From assembly GCA_021811185.1 (NCBI GenBank), contig JAJZPL010000010.1, forward strand, positions 35,002-99,001: 64,000 bases of DNA, written 5' to 3'. The notes beneath the pieces are model-generated. The model searched no databases and was not told the DNA's origin. It saw nothing but the letters and a program-made list of their open reading frames with translations. Positions within the stretch are counted from its first letter, which is position 1, and every line of letters begins with the position of its first letter. The translations under genes and the position numbers were made by a program. Below are positions 44,823 to 54,120 of this stretch, in pieces. The DNA is from a bacterium (GTDB lineage: Bacteria > Elusimicrobiota > Elusimicrobia > Elusimicrobiales > UBA9959).

Positions 44823-45917
44823 ATGCTCAAACTGCTTAATTACATCTTTGCGGGGACCAGGTCCCGGGCTATGACCACGGGAGTGATCCTGTTCCTTATC
44901 GTTTCCGGTTTCGACTATTGGCTGCGCAACGAGATCTCCATAGACGTTTTCTACTTCCTGCCGATCTTCATCCTCACCTGGCACGGAAGCCTTCGCTGGG
45001 GCCTGGGCGCCGCCCTGGCGGGGGTGTTCGTCTGGCTCACGGACGAAAGGATCTTCGCCCTGGATTTCGCCGACCAGTACCACATAGTCCTGTGGAACGC
45101 CGTGGTCCGCCTCGCCTTTTTTTCCACGGTGCCGCTCCTGGTCAACGAGATCAGGGTGGTGCTGGCCAGGGAGCGGTCCGTGGCCAGGCTCAAGTCCGCG
45201 ATGATCCATACCGTCAGCCACGAGTTCAACAACGCCCTTACCGGCCTTTCCGCCGGGCTTTTCCTGCTGAAGGAAACGGACCCGGCTGCCGGGGACGCTA
45301 CCCGCGACAAGATCTATACGGCTATGGACGCCTCCCAGCATAAGCTGTCGCTCTACGTGAAGAACATCCTTAACGAGGCCAGGATGGCGGAGGGCAGGTT
45401 CAAGATCGAGAAGCAGCCGGTGGCGCTGCGCGAGCTAGCGGCCGGCGCTATCGCTTCGGTCAGCGAACTTGTGAGACAGAAGGAAATAAAACTTTCGCTG
45501 GAAATGCCCGATACCCCCGAACTGGTGAGCGTGGACCGCGAGGCGTTGGCCCTGGTTATCAGCAACCTGGTGGGCAACGCGGTGAAATACACTAAGCCCG
45601 GCGGGGAAATAACGGTGCGTATAGAGCCTACCGGCACCACGCCCGGGAAAGTGGTCTTCTCGGTGGAGGATTCTGGTATAGGCATTTCCCTGGCGGACCT
45701 TAAGAAGATCACGGCCGGCTTCTACCGCACTCAGGAAGGGCAGGACCAGGCGGAGGGCTTCGGCCTCGGGCTCAGGATCGCCAACGAACTGCTGGGGCTG
45801 CACGGCAGCCGCCTGGAGATCTCCAGCGAAAAAGGGAAGGGCTCGCGGTTCTTCTTCGAACTCCCGTCCCTGCCCGGTGAAAAGAAACATAAAGCGGGAC
45901 ACCCTGTAAAATCATGA
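44823..45917 (+). CDS. Membrane sensor histidine kinase
   Basis: A 364-residue kinase. Residues about 19-110 hold three or four hydrophobic segments with little periplasmic sequence, so the signal is probably sensed within the membrane. HisKA has phosphoacceptor H133 in HTVSHEFNNALTG. HATPase motifs are NLVGNAVKYTKPGGE (N box), SVEDSGIGIS (G1) and GFGLGLRIANELLG (G2). The stop overlaps the next gene's ATG by 4 bp, so the receiver-only protein encoded there is its likely partner. Confidence 0.9.
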   Translation: MLKLLNYIFAGTRSRAMTTGVILFLIVSGFDYWLRNEISIDVFYFLPIFILTWHGSLRWGLGAALAGVFVWLTDERIFALDFADQYHIVLWNAVVRLAFFSTVPLLVNEIRVVLARERSVARLKSAMIHTVSHEFNNALTGLSAGLFLLKETDPAAGDATRDKIYTAMDASQHKLSLYVKNILNEARMAEGRFKIEKQPVALRELAAGAIASVSELVRQKEIKLSLEMPDTPELVSVDREALALVISNLVGNAVKYTKPGGEITVRIEPTGTTPGKVVFSVEDSGIGISLADLKKITAGFYRTQEGQDQAEGFGLGLRIANELLGLHGSRLEISSEKGKGSRFFFELPSLPGEKKHKAGHPVKS

Positions 45918-46339
45918 AACACAAAATACTCATAGTGGACGATGAAGAAAATATCCTTTTAGTCGTTAAAGCGGCGTTCGTTTCGAACTACGAAGTTTTT
46001 ACCGCCAGCGCGGGCGAGGCCGCCCTGGAGATCATCAGGCGGGAAAAGCCCTCGTTCGTTTTCCTCGATATCAAGATGCCCGGCATGTCCGGCGTTAAAG
46101 TGCTGGAGCGGATAAAGGAAACCGGCGCCGCGCCGGTGGTCTGGATGCTGACCGGCGACGAGGATATGGAGATGGCGCTCGCCACGCTGCAGGGCGGGGC
46201 CAGCGGCTACATCACCAAGCCCTTCGAGGTGGACCGGATCCGCACGGTGGTGCTGAACGCCCTGGAAGACCTTGAAAAGGGCGACAAAGAGCGCGGCGAG
46301 AACGATAAGCCCTGGCATGTGGGGAAAAAGAGCCGGTGA
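45914..46339 (+). CDS. Single-domain response regulator
   Basis: A 141-residue receiver protein. The acidic pocket is ILIVDDEEN (residues 5-13), the phosphoacceptor is D52 in VFLDIKMPGMSG, a Thr switch lies in WMLTGDEDM and the conserved Lys in YITKPFEVDR. After the receiver there is only a charged tail (EDLEKGDKERGEN), so no DNA-binding output is present. It should act by protein contact. It overlaps both neighbours by 4 bp, linking kinase, receiver and a transglutaminase-like protein in a single coupled operon. Confidence 0.92.
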   Translation: MKHKILIVDDEENILLVVKAAFVSNYEVFTASAGEAALEIIRREKPSFVFLDIKMPGMSGVKVLERIKETGAAPVVWMLTGDEDMEMALATLQGGASGYITKPFEVDRIRTVVLNALEDLEKGDKERGENDKPWHVGKKSR

Positions 46340-47019
46340 AGCGCAAGGCTATCTTCCAGGGCTTCCCCAAAGAGCACGAAGCGGCGCTGCGCCGCCTGGA
46401 CACCCCGCGCAAAGTGCAGGATTTCCTGGACTACAAAATTTCCTATAACGACGGCCCCGGCACCTGCCTGTCCCCCCTGGAGGTGCTCAGGCAGGGCAAG
46501 GCCCATTGCATAGAGGGAGCCATGCTGGCCGCCGCGGCTTTCCTTTACCACGGGCGGCGCTCCCTGCTGCTGGACCTGCGCGCCAACCCGCGCGACGACG
46601 ACCACGTGATAGCGCCGTTCATCGAGAAAGGCCGCTGGGGCGCGGTTGCCCAGTCCCATTTCTGCGGCCTGCGCTACCGCGAGCCGGTGTACGCTTCCTT
46701 CGCCGAACTGGCGCGCAGTTATTTCGAGTTCTACTACAACAGCCGAGGGGAAAAGACCCTGCGCGAGTTCTCGGACCCGCTGGAGACGGCGCAGCTGAAG
46801 CCGGACTGGCTGTGTTCCGATAAGAACGTTTTTTTCGTGAGCCGCCGGCTGGACGCCCAGCGCCATTACCGCATAGTGGGGCATTTGCTGGAGAAAGAAC
46901 TGCGCCCGGCGGATTCGCTGCTGCTCGAGGCCGAGGTGCTGGGTGGCTCGCGCACCCCGCTGGTGCGCCGCCGCCCGCGGCTTTACTCCAGGCTGAAACT
47001 GCCGCGCGCCCCGCATTAG
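46336..47019 (+). CDS. Transglutaminase-like fold protein
   Basis: A 227-residue cytoplasmic protein starting at GTG 46336, which overlaps the receiver stop. GKAHCIEGAMLAAAA (Cys58) resembles the nucleophile helix of transglutaminase/cysteine-protease-like domains, and LDLRANPRDDDHVIAPF provides His90 and Asp residues of the likely triad. No signal peptide is present. The later region (FAELARSYFEFYYNSRGE) is not recognised, and the C-terminus is Arg-rich. Its position as third gene of a kinase-receiver operon suggests that it is the effector or a modifying enzyme of that pathway. This is inference from gene order; enzymatic activity could be hydrolysis or transfer. Confidence 0.66.
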   Translation: MKRKAIFQGFPKEHEAALRRLDTPRKVQDFLDYKISYNDGPGTCLSPLEVLRQGKAHCIEGAMLAAAAFLYHGRRSLLLDLRANPRDDDHVIAPFIEKGRWGAVAQSHFCGLRYREPVYASFAELARSYFEFYYNSRGEKTLREFSDPLETAQLKPDWLCSDKNVFFVSRRLDAQRHYRIVGHLLEKELRPADSLLLEAEVLGGSRTPLVRRRPRLYSRLKLPRAPH

Positions 47020-47049
47020 CCGCTTTTAAAAATATAGGCCTTTTGGCTC

Positions 47050-47078
47050 TTGTTCCGGGCTTACACGGGTCGTATAGT
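47050..47078 (+). promoter_or_regulatory. Promoter of PAP2 phosphatase gene, TTGTTC-N17-TATAGT
   Basis: TTGTTC at 47050-47055 and TATAGT at 47073-47078 are 17 bp apart; GGAGG stands 6 bp before ATG 47107. Confidence 0.62.
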
Positions 47079-47106
47079 ATAGGTACCTGAAATTCACGGA
47101 GGCGAC

Positions 47107-47892
47107 ATGTCAAAAAGTCAGACCAGGCTCTTCACCGCTCTTTTCCGCAATTCCTTTCTGGCCCTGTTCCTGACCGCCGGGCTGTTCTCCGCGGTCCGCG
47201 CCGAAGAAAGTTTCTATTACCTGCGGCCCGGCGCCTCCGCGCTGGTGCCGGAAGCCACCGCGCCCGTTGCCGTAGCGCGCGCGGCCTCCTCCGCCGGCTA
47301 CCTGACTGCCGCGCAGGAAGCGATAACGGATTTTCCGCCGCCGCCCGCCGCGGGATCGGCCGGGGACAAGGCGGACCTGGCCGCCGTGCTGCAGTGGCAG
47401 AAGGACCGCACCCCGGAGCAGTGCTCCGCGGCCATGGCGCAGTCCGACCAGAGCTTCGTTTCCTTCTTCGGGGACGTCAGCCCGTTCAAAAAGCCGCTGC
47501 CCGCGGCGGTCGGCGCCTTCTTCAAGCGCGTCAGCGGCGATTCCGGCAACGCCAACCGCTATATTAAAAAGATCTACCGGCGTGACCGCCCGTTCCTGCG
47601 CTCTTCCGAACTTGATCCCTGCCTGGGGCGCGCGCAGGGCTTTTCGTATCCCAGCGGGCACGCCACCGATTCCCGCTTGTTCGGGCTCATCCTTTCCGAC
47701 CTGCTGCCCCGCCAGGGCGCCATCTTCATGCGCAACGCCGACCAGGCCGCTCTTAACCGCGTGATCGGCGGCGTGCACCACCCTTCCGACGTGGAAGCCG
47801 GCAAGCGCCTTGCCGACCGCCTGTATAAAGAAATGCTGGCGAACCCGGCCTTCGTTGCCGATATGCAGGGTCTCACGCAGTACTTTCGCTAA
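47107..47892 (+). CDS. Exported PAP2-type acid phosphatase
   Basis: A 261-residue protein with a signal peptide (about 12-32, cleavage after VRAE). The C-terminal half has all three parts of the class A acid phosphatase / PAP2 signature: KKIYRRDRP, YPSGHATDSRLFG and NRVIGGVHHPSDVEAG, with the catalytic His in PSGH and the nucleophilic His in HHPSD. Such enzymes hydrolyse phosphomonoesters in the periplasm. The first 100 residues resemble the helical lid of the class A family. GGAGG lies 6 bp before ATG 47107. It is followed 3 bp later by a small zinc-ribbon membrane protein. Confidence 0.9.
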   Translation: MSKSQTRLFTALFRNSFLALFLTAGLFSAVRAEESFYYLRPGASALVPEATAPVAVARAASSAGYLTAAQEAITDFPPPPAAGSAGDKADLAAVLQWQKDRTPEQCSAAMAQSDQSFVSFFGDVSPFKKPLPAAVGAFFKRVSGDSGNANRYIKKIYRRDRPFLRSSELDPCLGRAQGFSYPSGHATDSRLFGLILSDLLPRQGAIFMRNADQAALNRVIGGVHHPSDVEAGKRLADRLYKEMLANPAFVADMQGLTQYFR

Positions 47893-47895
47893 GAC

Positions 47896-48234
47896 ATGCC
47901 TATAAAAGACGAACTTCCCGCCGCGCCGGCGCAGCGGCCCTGCTGGGCCTGCGGGGCGGTAATCGACGCGCCCGATAATTACTGCCGGGTCTGCGGGAAG
48001 GGGCAGGGAGACCGCCTGCCGTGGCAGTACAAGCACTGGGGAATAGTAGTAATTACCCTCCTGGGGCTCGGCCCTTTCAGCCTCTTTTACCTGTGGCGCT
48101 CGCCGGCTATCTCGCGCCCGGCCAAGATCGCTTATACCGCCGCCATCCTGCTCCTGACCTGGTTCGTACTGGACCAGCTTCACAGGCTGTGGGACGTTTT
48201 TCAGAACACGCTGGGCGCCATGCCTGTTTATTGA
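47896..48234 (+). CDS. Zinc-ribbon membrane protein of unknown function
   Basis: A 112-residue protein. Residues 16-34 contain two CxxC knuckles (CWACG and CRVCG), forming a small zinc ribbon. Two hydrophobic segments follow (about 49-66 and 77-98). Such zinc-ribbon plus transmembrane proteins are common and uncharacterised. It begins 3 bp after the phosphatase stop, so the two are co-transcribed, and is followed by a terminator about 67 bp on. Confidence 0.75.
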   Translation: MPIKDELPAAPAQRPCWACGAVIDAPDNYCRVCGKGQGDRLPWQYKHWGIVVITLLGLGPFSLFYLWRSPAISRPAKIAYTAAILLLTWFVLDQLHRLWDVFQNTLGAMPVY

Positions 48235-48300
48235 ACTGACAGGGAAACGGAGGCGTTCTGAATATTGCGAAACGCCCCGCGCTCTGATCTGGATAAATAA

Positions 48301-48328
48301 AAAAACCGGCCTTAGGACCGGTTTTTTT
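48301..48328. terminator. Bidirectional rho-independent terminator
   Basis: A 9-bp stem (AAAAACCGG at 48301-48309 with CCGGTTTTT at 48318-48326) and T7 tail. It lies between the convergent zinc-ribbon gene and the exported protein at 48348-48962. Confidence 0.85.
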
Positions 48329-48347
48329 ATCGATTCTGAGCGTTTCC

Positions 48348-48962
48348 TTATTGAAGAGTCGGGACGGAAGCCACGCTGTTCAGGCCGGGCTTTACTTTTC
48401 CGCCGGCGTCCAGGAAGCCGTTCACGATGAAATCTGAGAGCTGGGCGTTGTCGAAGGGGTTCACCGCGGGCGCCGCTTCGCCGTTCTCGCGGTCGGAGGT
48501 TGAAAGCTGGCTTACGAAGAAAGCCCTGGCCTGGCTCCTGTTCTCGCCGGCATCGGTGATGAGGTAGGTCATACCGTACTGCATCCAGTCGCCGCCGGTG
48601 TAATAAACCTCGATCCGGTGCTGGGTGTTCTTGGCGTCGGCGTAAGTGAAGACCTTGATGATCCGGGAGTTCTCTTCGCTGGGGAACATCTTGTACACCG
48701 AGGGGAAGGCGGAAACGACTTCGTCGCCGTGGGTGCACTTGTCGGTTATGTCGGTGAGCTGTATTTTGGAGGCCGTGGCGCGGGCTATAACGGGCTCGGG
48801 GACGTCCAGGTCCCGGGCGGCGGGGATGACCGCCGCGAACTGCGCGTCGGTGTGGGAGATGGCGTTCTCGAGCGCGTAATTTACCGGGCCGGTTTTAGCG
48901 AAAGCGGGCCCCGACAGGCCGACCAACGAAACAGCGAGAGCGAATTTAGCGAACTTTGTCAT
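48348..48962 (-). CDS. Exported protein of unknown function
   Basis: A 204-residue protein with a classical signal peptide (MTKFAKFALAVSLVG..., cleavage near AFAK). I recognise no family. The mature region has a helical start (YALENAISHTDAQFAAVIPAARD), a central beta-rich part (HRIEVYYTGGDWMQYGMTYLI), and a single Cys. It is preceded on its strand by GGAGG and a TATAAT about 25 bp further up, so it is its own transcription unit. Confidence 0.7.
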   Translation of the reverse strand: MTKFAKFALAVSLVGLSGPAFAKTGPVNYALENAISHTDAQFAAVIPAARDLDVPEPVIARATASKIQLTDITDKCTHGDEVVSAFPSVYKMFPSEENSRIIKVFTYADAKNTQHRIEVYYTGGDWMQYGMTYLITDAGENRSQARAFFVSQLSTSDRENGEAAPAVNPFDNAQLSDFIVNGFLDAGGKVKPGLNSVASVPTLQ

Positions 48963-49223
48963 AGCAAAAGCCTCCGAAATATAATTTTTATTATATTCCC
49001 GATACTTTGTGCTAAGTTTCGCTTAGGTGGGAGAAACTTAACGCGCTTTCCGAATACGATCTGGGAAAGACATCACTGCAGGAGGTAGTCGTAGGACTTT
49101 AAGGATACCTTCGCAGCTTGTAAGATACGGAAAAACTCCAAACACTGCCTGACGAACTTACTGCCTTACAAATTTTGGATACAACTAGTATAGCAAATTC
49201 CGGGACCCTTGAAAAGAGAAAAA
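48963..49223. other. Intergenic region with short hairpin
   Basis: A 261-bp gap between two minus-strand genes. It carries the upstream signals of the 48348-48962 gene and an 8-bp inverted repeat (TAAGTTTC at 49013-49020 with GAAACTTA at 49033-49040). No reading frame or RNA gene is evident. Confidence 0.4.
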
Positions 49224-50168
49224 TCAGTTCCCGCCTATCCTGTATTCCTGGGTGCCGCCCATATCGGTGCGGAAGACGGTAGCGCCTACGGCCTGTAAAT
49301 TGGATAAGGTCACCGGGGCGGGGAAACCGAAAGTATTGCCGGTGCCTACTTCGATGTAGGCGTACTTGGGTTTTACCGCGTTGAGGAAAGCGGCGCTGGT
49401 GGCGGTATTGCTGCCGTGGTGGCCGACCTTGAGCACGTCGGACTGCAGTTCGGCGCCCCAGGTGGTGATCATGGCCGCTTCCACGTCGCTCTGCATGTCG
49501 CCGGTGTAAAGGATGGAGGTATTCTGGTAAGTGACCTTCAGCACTATGGAGCAGTCGTTCAGCACCTGGCCGGAATTGCTGCCGCCGGCGCTGGAACAGG
49601 TGTTAAGCACCTTGACCTGCACTTCGCCCGGGTCCCAGTCCAGATTGTCGCCGGCCGCGGGGTAAACCACGTTCACGCCCAGCGCGGCGATCTTGCCGCG
49701 GATGGCCTTGGCGCCGGCGGCGCCGGTGTTGTCTTCGCGGGTGTCGTAGAAATTGTCCACTTTCACGTGGCTGAAAACATAATCCAGCCCGGCGTAATGG
49801 TCCAGGTGCGGGTGGGTAAGTACCACGTAATCCAGCTTGGTAATGTTGTGCTGGGCGAGGAAAGCGGCGAGGGAGGCGTTGGGGTTGGGGCCGCCGTCGA
49901 TCAGCACGTTCTTGCCGTTGGGGAGTTCTATGTATTCCGCGTCGCCCTGCCCCACGCTGATGAAATAGGCGTTAAGCGCCGGGACGGATCTGAGCGGGGG
50001 GCGGACCGCGGCGGGCGCGCCAGCTTCGGGAATGGCCGCGGTTTCAAGGCCGGCGGCGGAGCGGGAGAGGGACTCGAAAGCGGGAGCGGCGGAGTTCCCC
50101 GCGGCGAACGAGGGGGCGAGGAGTCCGGCAGAGAGCAGCGCCGCGGAGAGTAAGGCTTTTAGTTTCAT
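49224..50168 (-). CDS. Exported metallo-beta-lactamase-fold hydrolase (ComEC C-terminal-like)
   Basis: A 314-residue protein with signal peptide (residues 1-22). After a Pro/Ala-rich linker it has an MBL fold of the ComEC/late-competence type: YFISVGQGDAEYIELPNGKN, LIDGGPNPN, the metal motif LTHPHLDHYAG, ILYTGDMQSD, and VLKVGHHGSNTATSAAFL. In ComEC this domain is fused to a channel and degrades one DNA strand; free-standing, exported versions act on unknown phosphoesters. No channel domain is encoded beside it. It is likely periplasmic or secreted. Two Cys in the middle may form a disulfide. Confidence 0.86.
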   Translation of the reverse strand: MKLKALLSAALLSAGLLAPSFAAGNSAAPAFESLSRSAAGLETAAIPEAGAPAAVRPPLRSVPALNAYFISVGQGDAEYIELPNGKNVLIDGGPNPNASLAAFLAQHNITKLDYVVLTHPHLDHYAGLDYVFSHVKVDNFYDTREDNTGAAGAKAIRGKIAALGVNVVYPAAGDNLDWDPGEVQVKVLNTCSSAGGSNSGQVLNDCSIVLKVTYQNTSILYTGDMQSDVEAAMITTWGAELQSDVLKVGHHGSNTATSAAFLNAVKPKYAYIEVGTGNTFGFPAPVTLSNLQAVGATVFRTDMGGTQEYRIGGN

Positions 50169-50314
50169 CGTAGAGGTTATCCGTTATAAAGCCGTATCTG
50201 TACTTGATATATTATAGGCGACCTGGCGCGGCCTACCAAGAGGCTTAGGGCCCAGTTCGTGGTAGGCCTTAAAGCCCAGACGGACGGGACGGCGGTCTGG
50301 CTTAAAAACGGGGG

Positions 50315-50668
50315 TTAATTTAGGGCGCCGGTCCTGGCCAGCCAGGAGAAGAGCAGCCCTAAAAGGGCCGCGGTCAGCATTACCAGCACCCAGGCGGAAG
50401 AAGAGGGGGTTATGGGTTTGTAAGATCCGGCAGGCGGCCTTTCAGCCCAGCCTTCGGCCGGGGGCGGGGCGGGGGAGCGGTGGTTCCGGCGTGGCTGGCC
50501 GGCAGGGGCCGAGGCCTTCAGCGCCAGGCGCATAAAAGAAAGGATGGGCGAGCCGGCGTCCAGGCCGGTCTGCAGCTGGAATTTCTTTAAGGCCTCGTCG
50601 ATCTCCCGCTCGGGGCCGGGTCCCTTTTCCTGCGGCTCATTCTTGTCTCGCCGGGTATTATCCTGCAT
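50315..50668 (-). CDS. Small protein with C-terminal membrane anchor, unknown function
   Basis: A 117-residue protein. The N-terminal 45 residues are charged (MQDNTRRDKNEPQEKG), a Pro-rich linker spans about 55-85, and one hydrophobic helix (WVLVMLTAALLGLLFSWLA) lies near the C-terminus, so it is probably tail-anchored with the N-terminus in the cytoplasm. I recognise no family. Its ATG is preceded by a perfect TATAAT six bases upstream and no ribosome site, which supports the gene being real and leaderless. Confidence 0.62.
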   Translation of the reverse strand: MQDNTRRDKNEPQEKGPGPEREIDEALKKFQLQTGLDAGSPILSFMRLALKASAPAGQPRRNHRSPAPPPAEGWAERPPAGSYKPITPSSSAWVLVMLTAALLGLLFSWLARTGALN

Positions 50669-50674
50669 ACGGGG

Positions 50675-50680
50675 ATTATA
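50675..50680 (-). promoter_or_regulatory. -10 box TATAAT six nt before start codon (leaderless)
   Basis: Minus-strand TATAAT, then CCCCGT, then ATG 50668. No Shine-Dalgarno sequence and no strong -35 are seen. Confidence 0.55.
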
Positions 50681-50802
50681 GTATTTATCCTGGCAGCGCC
50701 CGGTGGGCCAAATGACAACGCGGACCCGGGACCTTTGGGCCTATCGCCCGCCGGGGATTTATCCTACGATATGGTTAGAAGTTCCACCGCGAGGTTTTAA
50801 CT

Positions 50803-51003
50803 ATGGCGAAGACAAGCAATTTCGACAGGGATAATTTCGGCCGCCGTCAGGGCAATAAGCTGATCCTGCGCATTCCGCCGGGGCATTCCGTAGGCACCGA
50901 CTCGCCCGCCGTAAAACCGGGCAAGAACTGTTCGTACCTGTGGATCCTCGGCCCGCGCCGCCGCGCCGGCAAGAGCTGGCGGGACGTTTCTCCGGTAAAT
51001 TGA
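50803..51003 (+). CDS. Small basic protein, hypothetical
   Basis: A 66-residue reading frame beginning ATGGCG with GAGG nine bases upstream. The product is basic and Gly/Pro-containing (RRQGNKLILRIPPGH, LGPRRRAGKSW) with no membrane segment. I recognise no family. Codon use is GC-rich like its neighbours, and opposite-strand frames overlap it, so this call is tentative. It would be upstream of the membrane protein at 51048. Confidence 0.38.
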   Translation: MAKTSNFDRDNFGRRQGNKLILRIPPGHSVGTDSPAVKPGKNCSYLWILGPRRRAGKSWRDVSPVN

Positions 51004-51047
51004 GCCGGCGGCGACATACGATCTGAACAGCGGGTCCGGGAGCTTAT

Positions 51048-51362
51048 ATGAAAAAGAGCGGGAAGATAATAGGCGCTGGGATAGGGCTGGCGGCATTGAC
51101 GGCCGCGGGTATTTATTTCCTGTACGGGGAAAAAGGCGCGAAGAACCGCGAGCGGGTTTACGGCTGGGCCCTCAAGATGAAAGGCGACGTGCTGGAGAAG
51201 ATCGAGTCCATGAAAAAAATAGACCGGGAGACGTACCTGCGGATGGTGGACAAGATCGCGGAGCGCTACGCGAAGCAGGGGACGATAAACGCGGCCGAAC
51301 TGCGCCACCTGACCGTGGAGCTGAAGAACGCCTGGGTCCATATAGACAAGGAACTGGAATAA
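51048..51362 (+). CDS. Small membrane-anchored protein (YtxH-like layout)
   Basis: A 104-residue protein with one N-terminal hydrophobic helix (IIGAGIGLAALTAAGIYFLY, residues about 7-26). A charged helical region follows with heptad-like Lys/Glu spacing (MKGDVLEKIESMKKIDRETY). This layout resembles YtxH-type and other small envelope-stress proteins, but no firm family match can be made. GGGAG lies 7 bp before ATG 51048. It ends before a strong bidirectional terminator. Confidence 0.68.
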   Translation: MKKSGKIIGAGIGLAALTAAGIYFLYGEKGAKNRERVYGWALKMKGDVLEKIESMKKIDRETYLRMVDKIAERYAKQGTINAAELRHLTVELKNAWVHIDKELE

Positions 51363-51390
51363 CGGGCGTTCACGCGGGCCGGTGCAAAGA

Positions 51391-51428
51391 GAACGGGCGG
51401 AGCTTTTAAAGGCTCCGCCCGTTCTTTT
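51391..51428. terminator. Bidirectional rho-independent terminator
   Basis: A perfect 13-bp stem, 51391-51403 paired with 51412-51424, then TTTT. It separates the convergent small membrane protein gene and gdhA. Confidence 0.9.
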
Positions 51429-51446
51429 AGGTCAGTCCGCTGCTTC

Positions 51447-52892
<1,446 letters not shown>

Positions 52893-52902
52893 CTATAGAT
52901 TT

Positions 52903-52931
52903 ATATTACAAACCTAAATTTGGGTTGTCAA
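52903..52931 (-). promoter_or_regulatory. gdhA promoter, TTGACA-N17-TAATAT, with dyad in the spacer
   Basis: Minus-strand TTGACA (52931-52926) and TAATAT (52908-52903) are 17 bp apart. The spacer holds the 16-bp near-palindrome AACCTAAATTTGGGTT (52911-52926), symmetrical except for one pair, placed where a repressor would block RNA polymerase. A leader of about 65 nt follows. Confidence 0.75.
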
Positions 52932-52987
52932 CCCGGCGCGGGAACGCCCGTCTACGGCGGGGGCTGGTCCCGCGGACGCCGAATTCA

Positions 52988-52993
52988 TACAAT
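52988..52993 (+). promoter_or_regulatory. -10-like TACAAT seven nt before start codon (leaderless)
   Basis: TACAAT is followed by seven bases and then ATG 53001, with no ribosome site between. Confidence 0.4.
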
Positions 52994-53000
52994 TACTTAT

Positions 53001-54029
53001 ATGAATTTCCTGCTGGCCCTCGCTGCCGCCCTGCTTTTCGCCGTTTCCGTGCCTGCCGGCAAGGTGCTGCTCTCCTATTTAAAGCCGCTGGAACTCTCCG
53101 CCCTCTGCTACCTGGGCAGCGGGCTCGGGCTGCTGGCGTGGCGCGCTGTTTCCGGCGCCCGCTCCGCGGAGGCGCCGCTGGACCGCAAAGACCTGCCGTA
53201 CGCGGCCGGCTTCGTGCTGGCCGGCGGCGTGCTGGCGCCGCTCCTGCTGTTCAGCGGGCTCCGGTTCACCGCTTCCTCGTCGGCCTCCATGCTGCTCAAC
53301 TTCGAGCTGGTCTTCACGTCGCTGATAGCGGTGGCGGTCTTCAGGGAGCACGGCGGCGGGCGCTTCTGGGCCGCGGCGGCGCTGATAACCGCGGGCGGCA
53401 TGGCGCTTACCTGGGGAGGAGGCGGGCTTAACCTCGGCTGGGGCGCGGCGCTGGTGCTGGGGGCCAGCCTGATGTGGGGCGTGGACAACAACCTCACCGC
53501 CCGCGTTTCCGCCAAGGACCCCGTGACCCTGGCCATCATAAAAGGCCTGGCCGGCGGGCTTATCAACGCCGTCCTGGCGCTATACGCTTACGGTGCCTTG
53601 CCGCAGCTGAAATGGGCCGGCGCCGCGCTGCTCCTCGGTTTTTTCAGCTACGGCGTAAGCCTGGTGCTTTTTATCCTGGCCATGCGCGGCATGGGCGCGT
53701 CGCGCGCCGGGGCCTTCTTCGGTTCCTACCCGTTCATAGGGGCCGCGCTGGGCGTGCTCCTGCTGGGCGAGCCCGTTACCGGGCGGTTGCTGCTGGCGGG
53801 CGGGCTAATGCTGGCCGCGTTCGCGCTGCTGGCCCTGGAGCGGCACGCGCACGCCCACCTGCACGAAGCGCTCGAGCATGAGCATGCTCATACCCACGGC
53901 GACGCCCATCACGCCCACGCGCACGGGGCCGCCCCGGCCGGGCCGCATTCCCATCCGCACCGGCACGAGCCGCTGGAGCACGAGCACCCGCACCTGCCGG
54001 ACGCCCACCACAGGCACCGGCACGGCTGA
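53001..54029 (+). CDS. EamA/DMT-family transporter with histidine-rich C-terminal tail
   Basis: A 342-residue protein. Residues 1-278 form ten hydrophobic segments in two EamA repeats (for example LLNFELVFTSLIAVAVF and GAFFGSYPFIGAALGVLLLG). The last 61 or so residues are a cytoplasmic or periplasmic tail with about 23 His in HxH, HEH and HHxH clusters, as in metal-binding tails of nickel, cobalt or zinc transporters. EamA proteins export or import metabolites. I chose ATG 53001 because the first membrane helix begins there; upstream sequence overlaps the gdhA promoter. The cargo is unknown. Confidence 0.8.
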   Translation: MNFLLALAAALLFAVSVPAGKVLLSYLKPLELSALCYLGSGLGLLAWRAVSGARSAEAPLDRKDLPYAAGFVLAGGVLAPLLLFSGLRFTASSSASMLLNFELVFTSLIAVAVFREHGGGRFWAAAALITAGGMALTWGGGGLNLGWGAALVLGASLMWGVDNNLTARVSAKDPVTLAIIKGLAGGLINAVLALYAYGALPQLKWAGAALLLGFFSYGVSLVLFILAMRGMGASRAGAFFGSYPFIGAALGVLLLGEPVTGRLLLAGGLMLAAFALLALERHAHAHLHEALEHEHAHTHGDAHHAHAHGAAPAGPHSHPHRHEPLEHEHPHLPDAHHRHRHG

Positions 54030-54120
54030 AAGCCCGCGGTTTTTGGATGTGACTTGAAATACGAAATATCCTATACTTTATATAGGCGTTTTATTTCAGC
54101 GCAGCGCATTCCGCGTTCAT

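Noticed and set aside
47110..48738. Minus-strand frame of 542 codons across the PAP2 and zinc-ribbon genes
   Set aside because: It crosses a bidirectional terminator and three genes, two on the plus strand and one minus-strand exported-protein gene. No domain is seen.
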